Origin: Opitutaceae bacterium
GTDB lineage: Bacteria > Verrucomicrobiota > Verrucomicrobiia > Opitutales > Opitutaceae
Direction: 5' to 3'
Assembly: GCA_014879845.1 (NCBI GenBank)
Contig: JACSRI010000163.1
Location: forward strand, 1-64,000
DNA length: 64,000 nucleotides
Of the stretch, positions 24,678-35,142 are shown one piece after another. The notes under the pieces were generated by a model, which saw only the letters and a program-made list of their open reading frames with translations, made no database searches and was not told where the DNA came from. Made by a program: the position numbers and the translations under genes. The first letter of the stretch is position 1, and each line of letters opens with the position of its first letter.

Positions 24678-26858
24678 ATGTCTATTCAGATCGTTACGGA
24701 AAAGTCCCAGCTGTCGGCCTCCAACGCCGCGTCGCGTCCCGCTCCGATGGAGTGGACGCGCAACATCGGCATCGCCGCGCACATCGATGCCGGCAAGACG
24801 ACGACCAGCGAGCGCATCCTCTATTACACCGGCACCGTCCACAAGATGGGCGAGGTGCACGAAGGCACCGCCGTCACCGACTGGATGGAGCAGGAGCGCG
24901 AGCGTGGCATCACGATCACCGCCGCCGCCATTTCCTGCGCCTGGGTCGCCTCGGTCGGTCCCTTCAAGGGCATCAAGACCCGGATCAACATCATCGACAC
25001 TCCCGGCCACGTGGACTTCACCGCCGAGGTGGAGCGTTCGCTCCGCGTGCTCGACGGTTGTGTCGCCGTGTTCTGCGCCGTTGGGCGCGTCCAGCCGCAG
25101 TCCGAGACGGTCTGGCGCCAGGCCAACAAGTATCGCGTGCCGCGTATCGCGTTCGTCAACAAGATGGATCGCGTCGGCGCGAACTTTTTCGCCTGTATCG
25201 AGGAAATGCGCACGAAGCTGAAGGCCAACGCCCATCCGCTCTTCCTGCCCATCGGTGCGGAGGAGAACTTCAGCGGCCTCGTCGACCTCGTGCAGATGAA
25301 GGCCTACATGTTCGGCGACACCGATCCCTCCGACCCGCTCGGCATCAAGGCCGTTCCGGTCGAGATACCGGCCGACATGGTTGCCCAGGCCAAGGAGTAC
25401 CGTGAGAAGCTTGTCGAGGCCGTCGGCGATAGCGATGACACCATCGCCGAGAAATACCTCGGCGGAGAAGAGGTCACCGAGCAGGAGCTCCTGATCGGTA
25501 TTCGCAAGGCCACCATCGCCCTCAAGTTCACGGGCGTCATCCCCGGCTCCGCCTTCAAGAAGAAGGGCGTGCAGCGTCTGCTCGACTGCGTCGTCAACTA
25601 CCTGCCCAACCCGCTCGACGTCCCGGAGATCAAGTGCCAGGACAGCGAAGGCACCGAGATGGTGGTGAAGTCCGACGATCGTCTCAAGACCGCCGGCCTC
25701 GCCTTCAAGCTCTGGAGCGACCCGTTTGTCGGCCGCCTCGTTTTCGTCCGCGTTTACCAGGGCCAGCTCAAGAAGGGGCAACCGCTCTACAATCCCCGCA
25801 CCCGCCGCACCGAACGCGTCTCGCGCCTGTTGCTGATGCGCGCGATGGACAAGGAGGAGATCGATGTGGCGTATGCCGGTGACATCTGCGCCGTGATCGG
25901 CGTCAAGGATGTCATCACCGGAGACACCCTTTCCGACGAGGATCTCGATGTCCGCCTCGAGCCGCCGTCGTTCCCAGAGCCGGTCATCTCGATGTCGATC
26001 GAGCCGAAGTCCAAGTCCGACCAGGAGAAGATGGGCAATGCGCTGGCCCGCCTTTCCGCCGAGGATCCGACCTTCCGTGTCTCGACCAACGAGGAGACCG
26101 GCCAGACGATCATCGCCGGCATGGGCGAGCTTCACCTTGAAATCATTCGCGACCGCATGCTGCGCGAGTTCAAGGTCGAGGCCGAGGCTGGCAAGCCGCA
26201 GATCGCCTACCGCGAGACCGTGACCAAGGCGGCCGATGGCGAAGGCAAGTTTGTCCGTCAGACCGGTGGCAAGGGCCAGTACGGCCACGTGGTGATCAAG
26301 ATGGAGCCGAACGAGAAGGGCAAAGGCGTCGAGGTCCTCAACGAGATCGTCGGCGGTGTCATTCCTAAGGAGTTCATCAAGCCCGCCACTGAGGGTATCC
26401 TCGAGGGCACGAACAACGGCACGGTCGCCGGCTTCCCGGTGGTCGACGTCAAGATTCGTATCGTCGACGGCTCATTCCACCCGGTCGACTCGTCGGAAAT
26501 CGCCTTCAAGATGGCCGGCATCTTTGCCTTCAAGGACGCCATGGCCAAGGCCAAGCCGATCATGCTTGAGCCGATCATGAAGGTCGAGGTCACCGTTCCC
26601 GAGGAATACCAGGGCGACATCATGGGCGACATCAATCGTCGCCGTGGCCAGATCCAGGGCATGGAGAGCCGCGAGGGCGCGTGCATCATCACCGCGCTCA
26701 ACCCGCTCGAGACCATGTTCGGCTACGCCACCGACATCCGTTCCCTCTCCAAGGGACGTGCCAGCTATTCCATGGAGCCTTCGCACTTTGAGCAGGTCCC
26801 GTCGTCGATCCTCACCAAGATCGTCGAGACCTCCACTCGCGCCCCGGCCCGCACCTAA
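24678..26858 (+). CDS. fusA: elongation factor G
   Basis: 726 residues from ATG 24678, only 4 bp after rpsG. G1 is [10 protein letters not shown], switch I RGITIT, G3 DTPGHVDF and G4 NKMD. Domains II-V are complete, with the family segment [14 protein letters not shown] and the C-terminal [13 protein letters not shown]. An insertion of about a dozen residues ([12 protein letters not shown]) sits between the switch I strand and the G3 strand. It drives ribosomal translocation and, with RRF, recycling. Confidence 0.98.
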   Translation: MSIQIVTEKSQLSASNAASRPAPMEWTRNIGIAAHIDAGKTTTSERILYYTGTVHKMGEVHEGTAVTDWMEQERERGITITAAAISCAWVASVGPFKGIKTRINIIDTPGHVDFTAEVERSLRVLDGCVAVFCAVGRVQPQSETVWRQANKYRVPRIAFVNKMDRVGANFFACIEEMRTKLKANAHPLFLPIGAEENFSGLVDLVQMKAYMFGDTDPSDPLGIKAVPVEIPADMVAQAKEYREKLVEAVGDSDDTIAEKYLGGEEVTEQELLIGIRKATIALKFTGVIPGSAFKKKGVQRLLDCVVNYLPNPLDVPEIKCQDSEGTEMVVKSDDRLKTAGLAFKLWSDPFVGRLVFVRVYQGQLKKGQPLYNPRTRRTERVSRLLLMRAMDKEEIDVAYAGDICAVIGVKDVITGDTLSDEDLDVRLEPPSFPEPVISMSIEPKSKSDQEKMGNALARLSAEDPTFRVSTNEETGQTIIAGMGELHLEIIRDRMLREFKVEAEAGKPQIAYRETVTKAADGEGKFVRQTGGKGQYGHVVIKMEPNEKGKGVEVLNEIVGGVIPKEFIKPATEGILEGTNNGTVAGFPVVDVKIRIVDGSFHPVDSSEIAFKMAGIFAFKDAMAKAKPIMLEPIMKVEVTVPEEYQGDIMGDINRRRGQIQGMESREGACIITALNPLETMFGYATDIRSLSKGRASYSMEPSHFEQVPSSILTKIVETSTRAPART

Positions 26859-26888
26859 AACCTCCCGTTCTTTGCCCGCTTGACCGCC

Positions 26889-27197
26889 ATGAAAGGCCAA
26901 CGCATTCGCATCCGTCTTCAGGGTTTTGACTACCGAGTCATCGACCAGTCCGCGACCGAGATCGTCGACACCGCCAAGCGCTCCGGCGCCCGCGTCGCCG
27001 GCCCGGTGCCGCTCCCGACCCGCATCGAGAAGCTCTCGGTCAACCGCTCCCCGCACGCCGACAAGAAGTCGATGGAGCAGTTCGAAATCCGCACCCACAA
27101 ACGCCTCATCGACATCATCGAGCCCACGGCTCAGACGGTCGACGAGCTCAAGAAACTGAACCTGCCGTCGGGCGTTGACATCACGATCAACGTCTGA
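26889..27197 (+). CDS. rpsJ: 30S ribosomal protein S10
   Basis: 102 residues from ATG 26889 ([19 protein letters not shown]); an in-frame start at 26880 (MTA...) is less likely. Contains the conserved [21 protein letters not shown]10 is a 30S head protein and, as NusE, binds NusB in antitermination. No tuf lies between fusA and rpsJ, so the str and S10 operons are joined directly. Confidence 0.97.
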   Translation: MKGQRIRIRLQGFDYRVIDQSATEIVDTAKRSGARVAGPVPLPTRIEKLSVNRSPHADKKSMEQFEIRTHKRLIDIIEPTAQTVDELKKLNLPSGVDITINV

Positions 27198-27322
27198 GCC
27201 GCATGGAGTAACCCTTCACTAGACAGGTCTGCAGACAGATAGGGTCCGGCGCTCCCGGATCCATCTAATGTAGGTCGAAACTGAAACGTCCCGCCCGCGG
27301 GGACACCTACCGCTTAGAAAAC

Positions 27323-27961
27323 ATGATCAACACTCTATTGGGTACGAAGCTGGGCATGACCCAGGTTTACGACGGCGACAACGTCCTCGTTCCCGTCACC
27401 GTCGTCGAGGCAGGTCCCTGCCCGGTGGTGCAGGTCAAGTCGCCCGAGAAGGATGGCTACCATGCTGTCCAGATCGGCTTCCTCAAGACCAAGGCACACC
27501 GTATCAACGATCCGGAGACCGGGCACCTCAAGAAGGCGGGCGTCGACGCGCACAAGCTCCTCCGCGAGATCCGTCTCAGCGAGGCCTCCCAGCTCAAGGC
27601 CGGCGACGTCGTCACGGTCGACGCGGTCTTCAAGGAGGGCCAGATCGTCGACGTCATCGGCGTGACCAAGGGCAAGGGCTTCCAAGGTGTGGTCAAGCGC
27701 TGGAAGGTCAACGGCGGTCCCGCCGCCCACGGCTCCATGTTCCACCGCCGCATCGGCTCGATCGGTCAGCGCCAGACGCCCGGTCGCACCTGGAAGAACC
27801 AGACGATGCCCGGCCACATGGGCCAGGAGCGTCGCACGGTGCAGAACCTGCGCATCGTGAAGATCATCCCCGAGAAGAATCTCATCCTCGTGCGCGGCGC
27901 CCTTCCCGGCGCGACCGGCGACGACGTCGTGATTCGCGCGGCCATCAAGGGTGGCAAGTAA
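27323..27961 (+). CDS. rplC: 50S ribosomal protein L3
   Basis: 212 residues. It contains GTKLGMTQVYDGDN at the N-terminus and the long L3 loop with GSMFHRRIGSIGQRQTPGR reaching toward the peptidyl transferase centre. The 125-bp gap before it holds a perfect palindrome GTCTGCAGAC (27227-27236) and a small GTCCC/GGGAC hairpin near 27288-27304, which could be leader RNA structure for the S10 operon. Confidence 0.98.
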   Translation: MINTLLGTKLGMTQVYDGDNVLVPVTVVEAGPCPVVQVKSPEKDGYHAVQIGFLKTKAHRINDPETGHLKKAGVDAHKLLREIRLSEASQLKAGDVVTVDAVFKEGQIVDVIGVTKGKGFQGVVKRWKVNGGPAAHGSMFHRRIGSIGQRQTPGRTWKNQTMPGHMGQERRTVQNLRIVKIIPEKNLILVRGALPGATGDDVVIRAAIKGGK

Positions 27962-27978
27962 CCGACGAGACACGCGCC

Positions 27979-28608
27979 ATGAAATTCAAGATCTACAACG
28001 CTGATGGCTCGTTCAACCGCGAGGTTGAGTACGCCGACATCCCGGTCTTCGAGGGCGACAAGGGCGTCCAGGCCGTGAAGGAAGTGGTCGTCGCCCAGGC
28101 CGCCAACGCGCGCCTCGGCACGCACTCCACGCTCACCCGCGGCGAGGTTCGCGGCGGTGGCAAGAAGCCGTGGAAGCAGAAGGGCACCGGCCGTGCGCGC
28201 CAGGGCTCGACCCGCTCGCCGGTCTGGACCGGTGGTGGTGTCGTCTTCGGCCCGAAGCCCCGCGACTACTCCAAGAAGATCAATGCCAAGGTGAAGTCGC
28301 TCGCCTTCCAGCGCGCGTTCTTCGACCGCGCGATCGCCGGCGAGATCGACATCATCGAGAAGCTCGAGGTGCCGAACGCCAAGACCAAGGCCCTCAACGG
28401 CGTGGTCACCAAGATCGCCCCGAAGGGCAAGGTCCTCATCGTCGACACCAAGCTCGACGACGCCTCCAGCCGCGCCGCGCGCAATCTCGCCCGCGTTGCC
28501 ACGACCGAGGCGTCCAACCTCAACACCACCGAACTCTGCCGCTACGGCCGGATCCTGCTCACCTCGAGCGCCATGGATGCCGTCGTCAGCCGCCTGAAGG
28601 GAGCCTGA
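27979..28608 (+). CDS. rplD: 50S ribosomal protein L4
   Basis: 209 residues. Conserved tunnel-loop segment GGGKKPWKQKGTGRARQGS, followed by GPKPRDYSKKINAK. L4 lines the exit tunnel and in enterobacteria autoregulates the S10 operon. It starts 17 bp after rplC and ends 2 bp before rplW. Confidence 0.98.
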   Translation: MKFKIYNADGSFNREVEYADIPVFEGDKGVQAVKEVVVAQAANARLGTHSTLTRGEVRGGGKKPWKQKGTGRARQGSTRSPVWTGGGVVFGPKPRDYSKKINAKVKSLAFQRAFFDRAIAGEIDIIEKLEVPNAKTKALNGVVTKIAPKGKVLIVDTKLDDASSRAARNLARVATTEASNLNTTELCRYGRILLTSSAMDAVVSRLKGA

Positions 28609-28610
28609 TC

Positions 28611-28895
28611 ATGGTCAGCGCCGACAAAGTTCTCAAAACCCTCCGTCTCACGGAGAAGTCCAACCGCGCGTCGTCCGAGCACAATCAATACACCTTTGAG
28701 GTGTTCCCCGACGCCAACAAGTTCCAGGTGAAGGAAGCCGTCGAGCACGTCTTCAAGGTGACCGTCACCCGCGTGAACGTCATCAACGTCAAGGGCAAGC
28801 CGACGCGCTCGCGCAAGGGCCTGCCCGGCTACAAGTCCGACCGCAAGAAGGCGATCGTGACCCTCAAGCAGGGCGACAAGATCGAGATGGTCTGA
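28611..28895 (+). CDS. rplW: 50S ribosomal protein L23
   Basis: 94 residues from ATG 28611, with GGGAG upstream inside the end of rplD. Contains the typical LTEKSNRASSEHNQYTFEV and the basic loop RSRKGLPGYKSDRKKAIV. L23 sits at the tunnel exit and docks trigger factor and SRP. The track ORF beginning at 28170 shares the frame but is rplD shadow upstream of this ATG. Confidence 0.96.
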   Translation: MVSADKVLKTLRLTEKSNRASSEHNQYTFEVFPDANKFQVKEAVEHVFKVTVTRVNVINVKGKPTRSRKGLPGYKSDRKKAIVTLKQGDKIEMV

Positions 28896-28913
28896 GACCC
28901 GGAGTAACACACC

Positions 28914-29768
28914 ATGCCGATCAAAGCATTCCGTCCCATCACGCCGACGCTGCGGTTCACCGAGCTGAACAAGGTGGCCGAGCTGGCCAAGAAGCGCCCC
29001 GAGCGCGCCTTGACCGAGTCGCAGGGCAAGAGCGGCGGCCGCAACAATAACGGTCGTGTCACCTCGCGCCGTCGCGGCGGCGGCCACAAGCGCCTCCTGC
29101 GCATCGTCGACTTCCGTCGCAACAAGCTGGAGATCCCGGCCAAGGTCCAGGCGATCGAGTACGATCCCAACCGCTCGGCCAACATCCTCCTGCTCGCCTA
29201 CGCCGACGGCGAGAAACGCTACATCCTGGCGCCGACCGGAGTGAAGGTGGGCGACACCGTCGTCGCGACGAACAAGCCCGAGTTCAAGGTGGGCAACAAC
29301 CTGCCCCTCTCGATCATCCCGCCCGCGACCAAGATCCACGCCGTGGAGCTGTATCCGGGTCGTGGAGCCCAGCTCGGTCGCTCGGCCGGCAACGCCGCCG
29401 AGCTGGTCGGCGTCGAGGGCAAGCAGGCCACGATCAAGCTCCCGTCCGGTGAGATCCGACTCGTCTCGGCCGCCTGCCGCGCCACGATTGGCGAGGTCGG
29501 CAACGGCGAGCACATGAATCAGAAGCTCGGCAAGGCCGGCCGCAACCGCTGGCTCGGCAAGCGCCCGCGCGTGCGCGGTATGGCGATGAACCCGGTCGAT
29601 CACCCCAACGGTGGCGGCCAGGGCAAGTCGAAGGGTGGTGGTGGTCACCTCCAGCTCGTCTCCCCGTGGGGCCAGCTGGCGAAGGGTTTCCCGACCCGCC
29701 GCAAGTCCAAGGAAACGAACAACCTCATCATCCACCGTCGCAACGGTCGGAAACTCAAGAAGCTCTAA
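28914..29768 (+). CDS. rplB: 50S ribosomal protein L2
   Basis: 284 residues. The N-terminus is KAFRPITPTLRF, the OB/SH3 core has KRYILAPTGVKVGD, and the C-terminal peptidyl-transferase loop carries RGMAMNPVDHPNGGGQGKS with the essential His. Normal length; directly before rpsS. Confidence 0.98.
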   Translation: MPIKAFRPITPTLRFTELNKVAELAKKRPERALTESQGKSGGRNNNGRVTSRRRGGGHKRLLRIVDFRRNKLEIPAKVQAIEYDPNRSANILLLAYADGEKRYILAPTGVKVGDTVVATNKPEFKVGNNLPLSIIPPATKIHAVELYPGRGAQLGRSAGNAAELVGVEGKQATIKLPSGEIRLVSAACRATIGEVGNGEHMNQKLGKAGRNRWLGKRPRVRGMAMNPVDHPNGGGQGKSKGGGGHLQLVSPWGQLAKGFPTRRKSKETNNLIIHRRNGRKLKKL

Positions 29769-29774
29769 CCCGCC

Positions 29775-30050
29775 ATGGCTCGTTCCGTCAAAAAAGGTTT
29801 CTTCGTCGACCCCCATCTCATGGACAAGGTCGAAAAGTCCGTGAAGGCCGGCGCCCGCAAACCCATCCAGACGTGGTCCCGTCGCTCGACGATCACGCCG
29901 GAGTTCGTAGGCCAGACCTTCAACGTGCATAACGGCAAGAGCTTCGTCTCGGTCTACGTGACGGAGAACATGGTCGGTCACAAGCTGGGTGAGTTCGCCG
30001 CCACGCGCATCTTCAAGGCGCACGGCGCGCACACCGCCAAGGCGGTCTGA
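29775..30050 (+). CDS. rpsS: 30S ribosomal protein S19
   Basis: 91 residues. Contains [35 protein letters not shown] and the C-terminal [16 protein letters not shown]. It forms the S13-S19 complex in the 30S head. It follows rplB by 6 bp with no visible Shine-Dalgarno (CTAACCCGCC before ATG). Confidence 0.98.
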   Translation: MARSVKKGFFVDPHLMDKVEKSVKAGARKPIQTWSRRSTITPEFVGQTFNVHNGKSFVSVYVTENMVGHKLGEFAATRIFKAHGAHTAKAV

Positions 30051-30067
30051 TCCTGGGAGACAACACC

Positions 30068-30415
30068 ATGGAAGTCCAAGCACTCACCCGTTACGCGCAC
30101 ATGTCGCCCAAGAAGGTCCGCGAGATCACGCGGGTCATCCAGGGCCGCTCCGCCTCCGAGGCGCTCGAGCTCGTGCGCTTCATCCCGCGCAAGTCGGCCC
30201 GCCTCGTCGCCAAGACGCTCAAGTCGGCCGTCGCCAACGCGGAAAACAACAACGAGCTCTCCGTCGAGAGCCTCATCGTGAAACGCGCGATCGTGGAACA
30301 GGGACCGGTGCTCAAGCGCTTCAAGGCCGCCGCCCGTGGTTCCGCCGCCCCGCGCCGCAAGAAGATGTCCCACATCCGCATCGTCCTGAGCGACGAAGCC
30401 AAGAAATCCGCCTGA
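30068..30415 (+). CDS. rplV: 50S ribosomal protein L22
   Basis: 115 residues. Starts [20 protein letters not shown] and carries the hairpin toward the exit tunnel near [20 protein letters not shown], where macrolide-resistance changes map in other species. GGGAG lies 9 nt before the ATG. Confidence 0.98.
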   Translation: MEVQALTRYAHMSPKKVREITRVIQGRSASEALELVRFIPRKSARLVAKTLKSAVANAENNNELSVESLIVKRAIVEQGPVLKRFKAAARGSAAPRRKKMSHIRIVLSDEAKKSA

Positions 30416-30423
30416 TACCCACC

Positions 30424-31056
<633 letters not shown>

Positions 31057-31063
31057 CCTTCGA

Positions 31064-31098
31064 ATCTCAAATCTGAGATTTCACATTTGAGATCCTAA
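31064..31098 (+). repeat. heptad-word repeat hairpin between rpsC and rplP
   Basis: Five consecutive 7-nt words: ATCTCAA, ATCTGAG, ATTTCAC, ATTTGAG, ATCCTAA. AATCTCA-AATC-TGAGATT is a perfect 7-bp hairpin, and ATCTCAAAT can also pair with ATTTGAGAT further on. The element is AT-rich in a GC-rich operon and fills nearly the whole gap. Confidence 0.8.
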
Positions 31099-31104
31099 GA
31101 AGCC

Positions 31105-31524
31105 ATGCCTCTCCAACCCGCACGCACCAAGTATCGCAAGACCCAGAAGGGGTCGAATCCCGGCAACGCGACCGCTGGCAACACGCTCGCTTTCGGCGAA
31201 TTCGGCATCCAGGTCCTCGGCCGCGGCCAGGTCACGTCCAACCAGATCGAGGCCGCACGCGTGGCCATCAGCCGCCACCTTAAGCGCAAGGGCAAGCTCT
31301 GGATCCGCGTGTTCCCGCACAAGCCGATCACCAAAAAGCCTCTCGAGGTTCGAATGGGCCAAGGCAAGGGCCCGGTCGAATACTACTGCGCCATGGTCAA
31401 GCCCGGTCTGGTCCTTTTCGAGATCGCCGGAGTGCCGCTGAAGCTCGCCAAGGAGGCCCTCCGCCTCGCCGACACCAAGATTGGTCATCCCTGCCGGTTC
31501 ATCGCCCGCGAAGGCGCTGTCTGA
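31105..31524 (+). CDS. rplP: 50S ribosomal protein L16
   Basis: 139 residues. Begins [20 protein letters not shown] with the core [20 protein letters not shown] and [20 protein letters not shown]. It contacts the A-site tRNA elbow region of the 50S. It is preceded by the heptad-repeat element, so expression relative to rpsC may be affected. Confidence 0.98.
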   Translation: MPLQPARTKYRKTQKGSNPGNATAGNTLAFGEFGIQVLGRGQVTSNQIEAARVAISRHLKRKGKLWIRVFPHKPITKKPLEVRMGQGKGPVEYYCAMVKPGLVLFEIAGVPLKLAKEALRLADTKIGHPCRFIAREGAV

Positions 31525-31541
31525 GCCGCCCACACGACGCC

Positions 31542-31754
31542 ATGAAAGCCAAGGAAATCCGAGATTTGTCCGTGACCGAGATCGAGAAGCGCCTGCGCGA
31601 CACGCGTGAGGAGTCCCTCAAGCTGCGCCTGGGCCGCCAGACCGGTCAGGTCGAAAAGACCCACGAGATCCGCGAGCGCCGCAAGACGATCGCCCGCCTC
31701 GAGACCGTGCTCAACCAGAAGAAGAAGGCCGCCGCCGCGACTTCCGCGAGCTAA
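31542..31754 (+). CDS. rpmC: 50S ribosomal protein L29
   Basis: 70 residues, two long helices. Contains the typical RDTREESLKLRLGRQTGQVE and ARLETVLNQKKKAA. A small protein near the tunnel exit. In the usual place between L16 and S17. Confidence 0.96.
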   Translation: MKAKEIRDLSVTEIEKRLRDTREESLKLRLGRQTGQVEKTHEIRERRKTIARLETVLNQKKKAAAATSAS

Positions 31755-31769
31755 CCGCCGCCCACCACC

Positions 31770-32087
31770 ATGGAAAATTCCCCGCGTAGCAAACGCAAGG
31801 TCCTCGTCGGCACCGTCACCAGCAAGATGGGCGACAAGTCCATCAAGGTCACGATTCCGTTCAAGGTCCGCCATCCCCAGTACCTGAAGATCATCAACCG
31901 CAAGTCGGTCCTCCACGTCCACGACGAGGAGAACACCGCCAAGGTCGGTGATCGCGTCGAGGTGATGGAGACCCGTCCGATCAGCCGCCTGAAGCGCTTC
32001 CGCGTGACCCAGGTGCTCGAGCGCGCCCCCCAGCAGGTCGCCCAGCTCAAGGACGAGACCGCCGAAACCGCAGCCGCCAAGGAGTGA
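31770..32087 (+). CDS. rpsQ: 30S ribosomal protein S17
   Basis: 105 residues, about 20 longer than E. coli S17 because of a C-terminal tail ([20 protein letters not shown]). The OB fold has [19 protein letters not shown] and the conserved [21 protein letters not shown] primary 16S rRNA-binding protein. Confidence 0.96.
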   Translation: MENSPRSKRKVLVGTVTSKMGDKSIKVTIPFKVRHPQYLKIINRKSVLHVHDEENTAKVGDRVEVMETRPISRLKRFRVTQVLERAPQQVAQLKDETAETAAAKE

Positions 32088-32094
32088 TCACACC

Positions 32095-32460
32095 ATGATC
32101 CAAATGCGTTCCATCGTCGATGTCGCCGACAACACCGGGGCCCGCAAGGCTTCGATGATCCGGCGCATCGGCCAGGCCAAGAAGACCGCCTCCGTCGGCG
32201 ACCTCATCGTCGTCAACATCAAGGAGAGCAGCACCGACGCCTCGGTAAAGAAGGGCGAGGTCGCCCGCGCCGTGGTTGTCCGCACCAAGGCCCCGATCCG
32301 TCGCGCCGACGGCAGCTATCTGCGTTTCGACAGCAACGCGGTCGTGATCCTCGGTGCCGACGGCAACCCGAAGGGCACCCGCATCTTCGGGCCGGTCGCC
32401 CGCGAGCTCCGCTCGAAGAACTACATGAAGATCATCTCCCTCGCTCCGGAGGTCCTCTGA
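32095..32460 (+). CDS. rplN: 50S ribosomal protein L14
   Basis: 121 residues. Starts [20 protein letters not shown] and contains [20 protein letters not shown]. It sits at the intersubunit interface, where RsfS binds. AAGGAG lies upstream in the end of rpsQ. The stop overlaps the rplX start by one base (TGATG). Confidence 0.98.
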   Translation: MIQMRSIVDVADNTGARKASMIRRIGQAKKTASVGDLIVVNIKESSTDASVKKGEVARAVVVRTKAPIRRADGSYLRFDSNAVVILGADGNPKGTRIFGPVARELRSKNYMKIISLAPEVL

Positions 32461-32723
32461 TGAAGCTGCATATCAAACGCGGCGACGAGGTCGTCGTCAT
32501 CAACGGTTCCCAGGCCGGCAAGCGTGGCAAGGTCCTCGAGGTGCAGCGCGCCAAGGGCCGCGCCATCGTCGAGGGCGTGAACATGATCAAGAAGGCGCAG
32601 AAAAAGACCAAGGAGACCGACAAGGGTGGCATCATCGAGCGCGAGGGCTCCCTCCACGTCTCCAAGCTGATGCTCGCCTCCGAGTACGACGCCCGCAAGG
32701 CCAAGCGCGGTGCGGCCGCCTGA
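32460..32723 (+). CDS. rplX: 50S ribosomal protein L24
   Basis: 87 residues, somewhat shorter than E. coli L24 (104). KOW domain KRGDEVVVINGSQAGKRGKV and the conserved EGVNMIKKAQKK. One of the two assembly initiators of the 50S. Translationally coupled to rplN by the TGATG overlap. Confidence 0.95.
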   Translation: MKLHIKRGDEVVVINGSQAGKRGKVLEVQRAKGRAIVEGVNMIKKAQKKTKETDKGGIIEREGSLHVSKLMLASEYDARKAKRGAAA

Positions 32724-32790
32724 GCCGCCTGCGTATCCAAGAATCACCTAGGCACATCCCGCACCGGGTCGGAAATCCGGCGCACATCCC

Positions 32791-33363
32791 ATGAGCAACG
32801 CCTTTCTTCGCAAGCACTACAACGAAACGATCAAGCCCGAGCTGCAGAAGCTGCGCGGCTACCAGAACGTCCACCAGATCCCGAAGATCACGAAGGTCGT
32901 GATCAACTCCGGCGTCGACGCCGGCGCCGACAAGAACGTCCTGGCCGACCTGGTGAAGGACATCAGCCTGATCTCCGGCCAGAAGCCGGTAGTCACCAAG
33001 GCCCGCAAGAGCGTCGCCAACTTCAAGCTGCGCGAGGGGCAGAACATCGGCGTGAAGGTCACGCTGCGTGGGGACTCGATGTATGAGTTCCTCTACCGCC
33101 TGATCGCCGTGGCGCTGCCGACGATCCGCGACTTCCGCGGCGTCCCGACCAAACTCGACGGCCAGGGCAACTACAACCTGGGTATCACCGACATTACGAT
33201 CTTCCCGGAGATCAACGTCGAGACCCACAAGACGCACCCGGGCCTGGACGTCGCGATCGTGACGACGGCCGAGACCGACGACGAGGGCCGCGACCTGCTC
33301 AAGCTTTTCGGCATGCCGTTCCGCCGCGCCGAGGCTCCCGCCAAGGCTCCCACCGCCGCCTAA
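32791..33363 (+). CDS. rplE: 50S ribosomal protein L5
   Basis: 190 residues. Contains [39 protein letters not shown] and the C-terminal [15 protein letters not shown]. It binds 5S rRNA in the central protuberance. A short Ala/Pro tail ([11 protein letters not shown]) follows the normal end. Confidence 0.98.
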   Translation: MSNAFLRKHYNETIKPELQKLRGYQNVHQIPKITKVVINSGVDAGADKNVLADLVKDISLISGQKPVVTKARKSVANFKLREGQNIGVKVTLRGDSMYEFLYRLIAVALPTIRDFRGVPTKLDGQGNYNLGITDITIFPEINVETHKTHPGLDVAIVTTAETDDEGRDLLKLFGMPFRRAEAPAKAPTAA

Positions 33364-33380
33364 TCCTTTCGACACCCGCC

Positions 33381-33686
33381 ATGGCCAAGACCTCCACTCT
33401 CGAGAAGAACCAGCTCCGCAAGGATCTCGTCGCCAAGTTCGCCGCCAAGCGCGCCGAGCTCAAGGCGATCCTCGCCAATCCCAACACCAGCGACGAGGAG
33501 TTCTTCAAGGCGCAGCGCGCCCTCAACAAGCTCCCGCGCAACTCCTCGCCCATCCGCGTGCGCAACCGTTGCTCGCTCACGGGTCGTCCGCGCGGTTTCA
33601 TCGGCCGCTTCGGCGTGTCCCGCCTGACCTTCCGCGAACTCGCGCTCTCCGGCAAGATCCCGGGCGTGACGAAGTCGTCCTGGTAA
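33381..33686 (+). CDS. rpsN: 30S ribosomal protein S14 (zinc-free long form)
   Basis: 101 residues, the long S14 form. The region that carries CxxC pairs in the short form has only one Cys ([20 protein letters not shown]), so this is the zinc-independent type. Conserved end [20 protein letters not shown]. Located between rplE and rpsH as expected. Confidence 0.97.
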   Translation: MAKTSTLEKNQLRKDLVAKFAAKRAELKAILANPNTSDEEFFKAQRALNKLPRNSSPIRVRNRCSLTGRPRGFIGRFGVSRLTFRELALSGKIPGVTKSSW

Positions 33687-33755
33687 GCACGAAGCAGATA
33701 CACTCACCGGCGTCGGAAGTGTGGATATCATCCGGCGCCACCATCCGAAACACAC

Positions 33756-34148
33756 ATGAACGATCCCATCTCTGATTTTCTCACGCGCCTGCGCAATGCG
33801 TCGCAGGCCCGGCTCGCCGAGTGCGTGGTGCCGCACTCCCGCCTCAAGGCAGGTCTCGCGAAGATCCTGTCCGACGAGGGCTACGTGGGCGCGATCTCCG
33901 AAGGCGCCGACGAGGCCGGCCACAAGACGCTCATCGTGCAGATGAAGTACGTCGACGGCGTGCCCGCCATTACCGGCCTGAAGCGTGTCAGCACGCCCGG
34001 CCGCCGCCTCTACACCCGCTATTCCGAGATCCCCCGCGTGCTCAACGGCCTCGGCATCTCCATCCTTTCCACCTCGCACGGCCTGATGAAGGACCGCGAC
34101 GCCCGGCGCAACAAGCTGGGCGGCGAGCTGGTGTGCAACGTCTGGTAA
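33756..34148 (+). CDS. rpsH: 30S ribosomal protein S8
   Basis: 130 residues. Starts MNDPISDFLTRLRNASQARL, with the C-terminal signature ISILSTSHGLMKDRDARRNK and the end GGELVCNVW. A central 16S rRNA-binding protein; in E. coli it represses the spc operon through the rplE leader. Confidence 0.98.
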   Translation: MNDPISDFLTRLRNASQARLAECVVPHSRLKAGLAKILSDEGYVGAISEGADEAGHKTLIVQMKYVDGVPAITGLKRVSTPGRRLYTRYSEIPRVLNGLGISILSTSHGLMKDRDARRNKLGGELVCNVW

Positions 34149-34161
34149 GGAGCACACTACC

Positions 34162-34698
34162 ATGAGTCGCATCGGAAAACTTCCCGTCCCCGTTCCCGAC
34201 AAGGTCAAGGTCGACGTCAAGGACACGACCATCAATGTCGAGGGACCCAAGGGCAAATTGACCAAGACGTTCTCGCCGGTCGTGGCCATCAGCTTCGCCG
34301 ACAAGAAGGTCAGCGTGAAGCCGCTCGAGGAGAGCCGCTTCGCCAAGGCCATGCACGGCACCGCTCGCTCGGTGATCGCCGGCATGGTCAAGGGCGTGAC
34401 CGAGGGTTACGCGAAGGAGCTCGAGATCCAGGGCGTCGGCTTCAAGGCCAACCTCAAGGGCAGCGTGCTCGACCTCGCACTCGGCTACTCGCACCCGATC
34501 CTCTACACGATCCCGGCCGGCATCAAGATCACCGTCACCGACGGCACGAAGCTGAAGGTGGAGGGCCCCGACAAGCAGCTCGTGGGCAAGGTCACGGCTG
34601 AGATCCGCAGCTATTATCCGCCGGAGCCCTACAAGGGCAAGGGCGTGCGCATCGTCGGCGAGCGTGTTCGCCGCAAGGAGGGCAAGACCGTCGCCTGA
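34162..34698 (+). CDS. rplF: 50S ribosomal protein L6
   Basis: 178 residues. Starts MSRIGKLPVPVPDKVKVDVK and has the C-terminal signature around PPEPYKGKGVRIVGERVRRK. It sits near the sarcin-ricin loop. A clear AGGAG lies about 10 nt before the ATG. Confidence 0.98.
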   Translation: MSRIGKLPVPVPDKVKVDVKDTTINVEGPKGKLTKTFSPVVAISFADKKVSVKPLEESRFAKAMHGTARSVIAGMVKGVTEGYAKELEIQGVGFKANLKGSVLDLALGYSHPILYTIPAGIKITVTDGTKLKVEGPDKQLVGKVTAEIRSYYPPEPYKGKGVRIVGERVRRKEGKTVA

Positions 34699-34772
34699 TC
34701 GCGGTCCGCAGGACCCGGCAGGTGAGGGGACTTCCCCCGATCCGCGTGTCCCGCCAAAGCACACACCCGCCC

Positions 34773-35135
34773 ATGAATACGATCAAGAAAGCAGAACTTC
34801 TCCAGAAGCGCCGTTGGCGCATTCGCAAAAAGGTCGTCGGCTCCGCCGCGCGTCCCCGTCTCACCGTCCGTTTTTCCAGCAAGCACATCTACGCCCAGTG
34901 TGTGGACGATGCGGCCGGCAAGACGGTCGTCTTCCTCTCGACCCTCGCTCCCGAGCTGCGCGACCAGAAGCTGGCCGCCAACCGCAAGGGCGCCGAGGCG
35001 CTCGGCAAGGCCTTCGGCGAGAAGGCCAAGGCCGCCGGCGTGTCCAGCGTGGTCTTCGATCGCGCGGGCCGCGTCTATCACGGCGTCGTGAAGACGTTCG
35101 CCGACACCGTCCGCTCCACCGGCATCCAGTTCTGA
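34773..35135 (+). CDS. rplR: 50S ribosomal protein L18
   Basis: 120 residues from ATG 34773 ([20 protein letters not shown]). The 74-bp gap after rplF carries in-frame codons but not L18-like sequence, so the longer track start is rejected. Contains [20 protein letters not shown] and the end [20 protein letters not shown]. Binds 5S rRNA together with L5. Confidence 0.97.
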   Translation: MNTIKKAELLQKRRWRIRKKVVGSAARPRLTVRFSSKHIYAQCVDDAAGKTVVFLSTLAPELRDQKLAANRKGAEALGKAFGEKAKAAGVSSVVFDRAGRVYHGVVKTFADTVRSTGIQF

Positions 35136-35142
35136 CCCGCCC

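Noticed and set aside
27227-27304. Palindrome GTCTGCAGAC and small GTCCC/GGGAC hairpin before rplC as an S10 leader riboregulator
   Set aside because: The structures are short and do not resemble the known L4 leader; noted in the rplC entry only.
33381-33686. Possible zinc-binding S14
   Set aside because: Only one of the required cysteines is present and the length is that of the zinc-free form.
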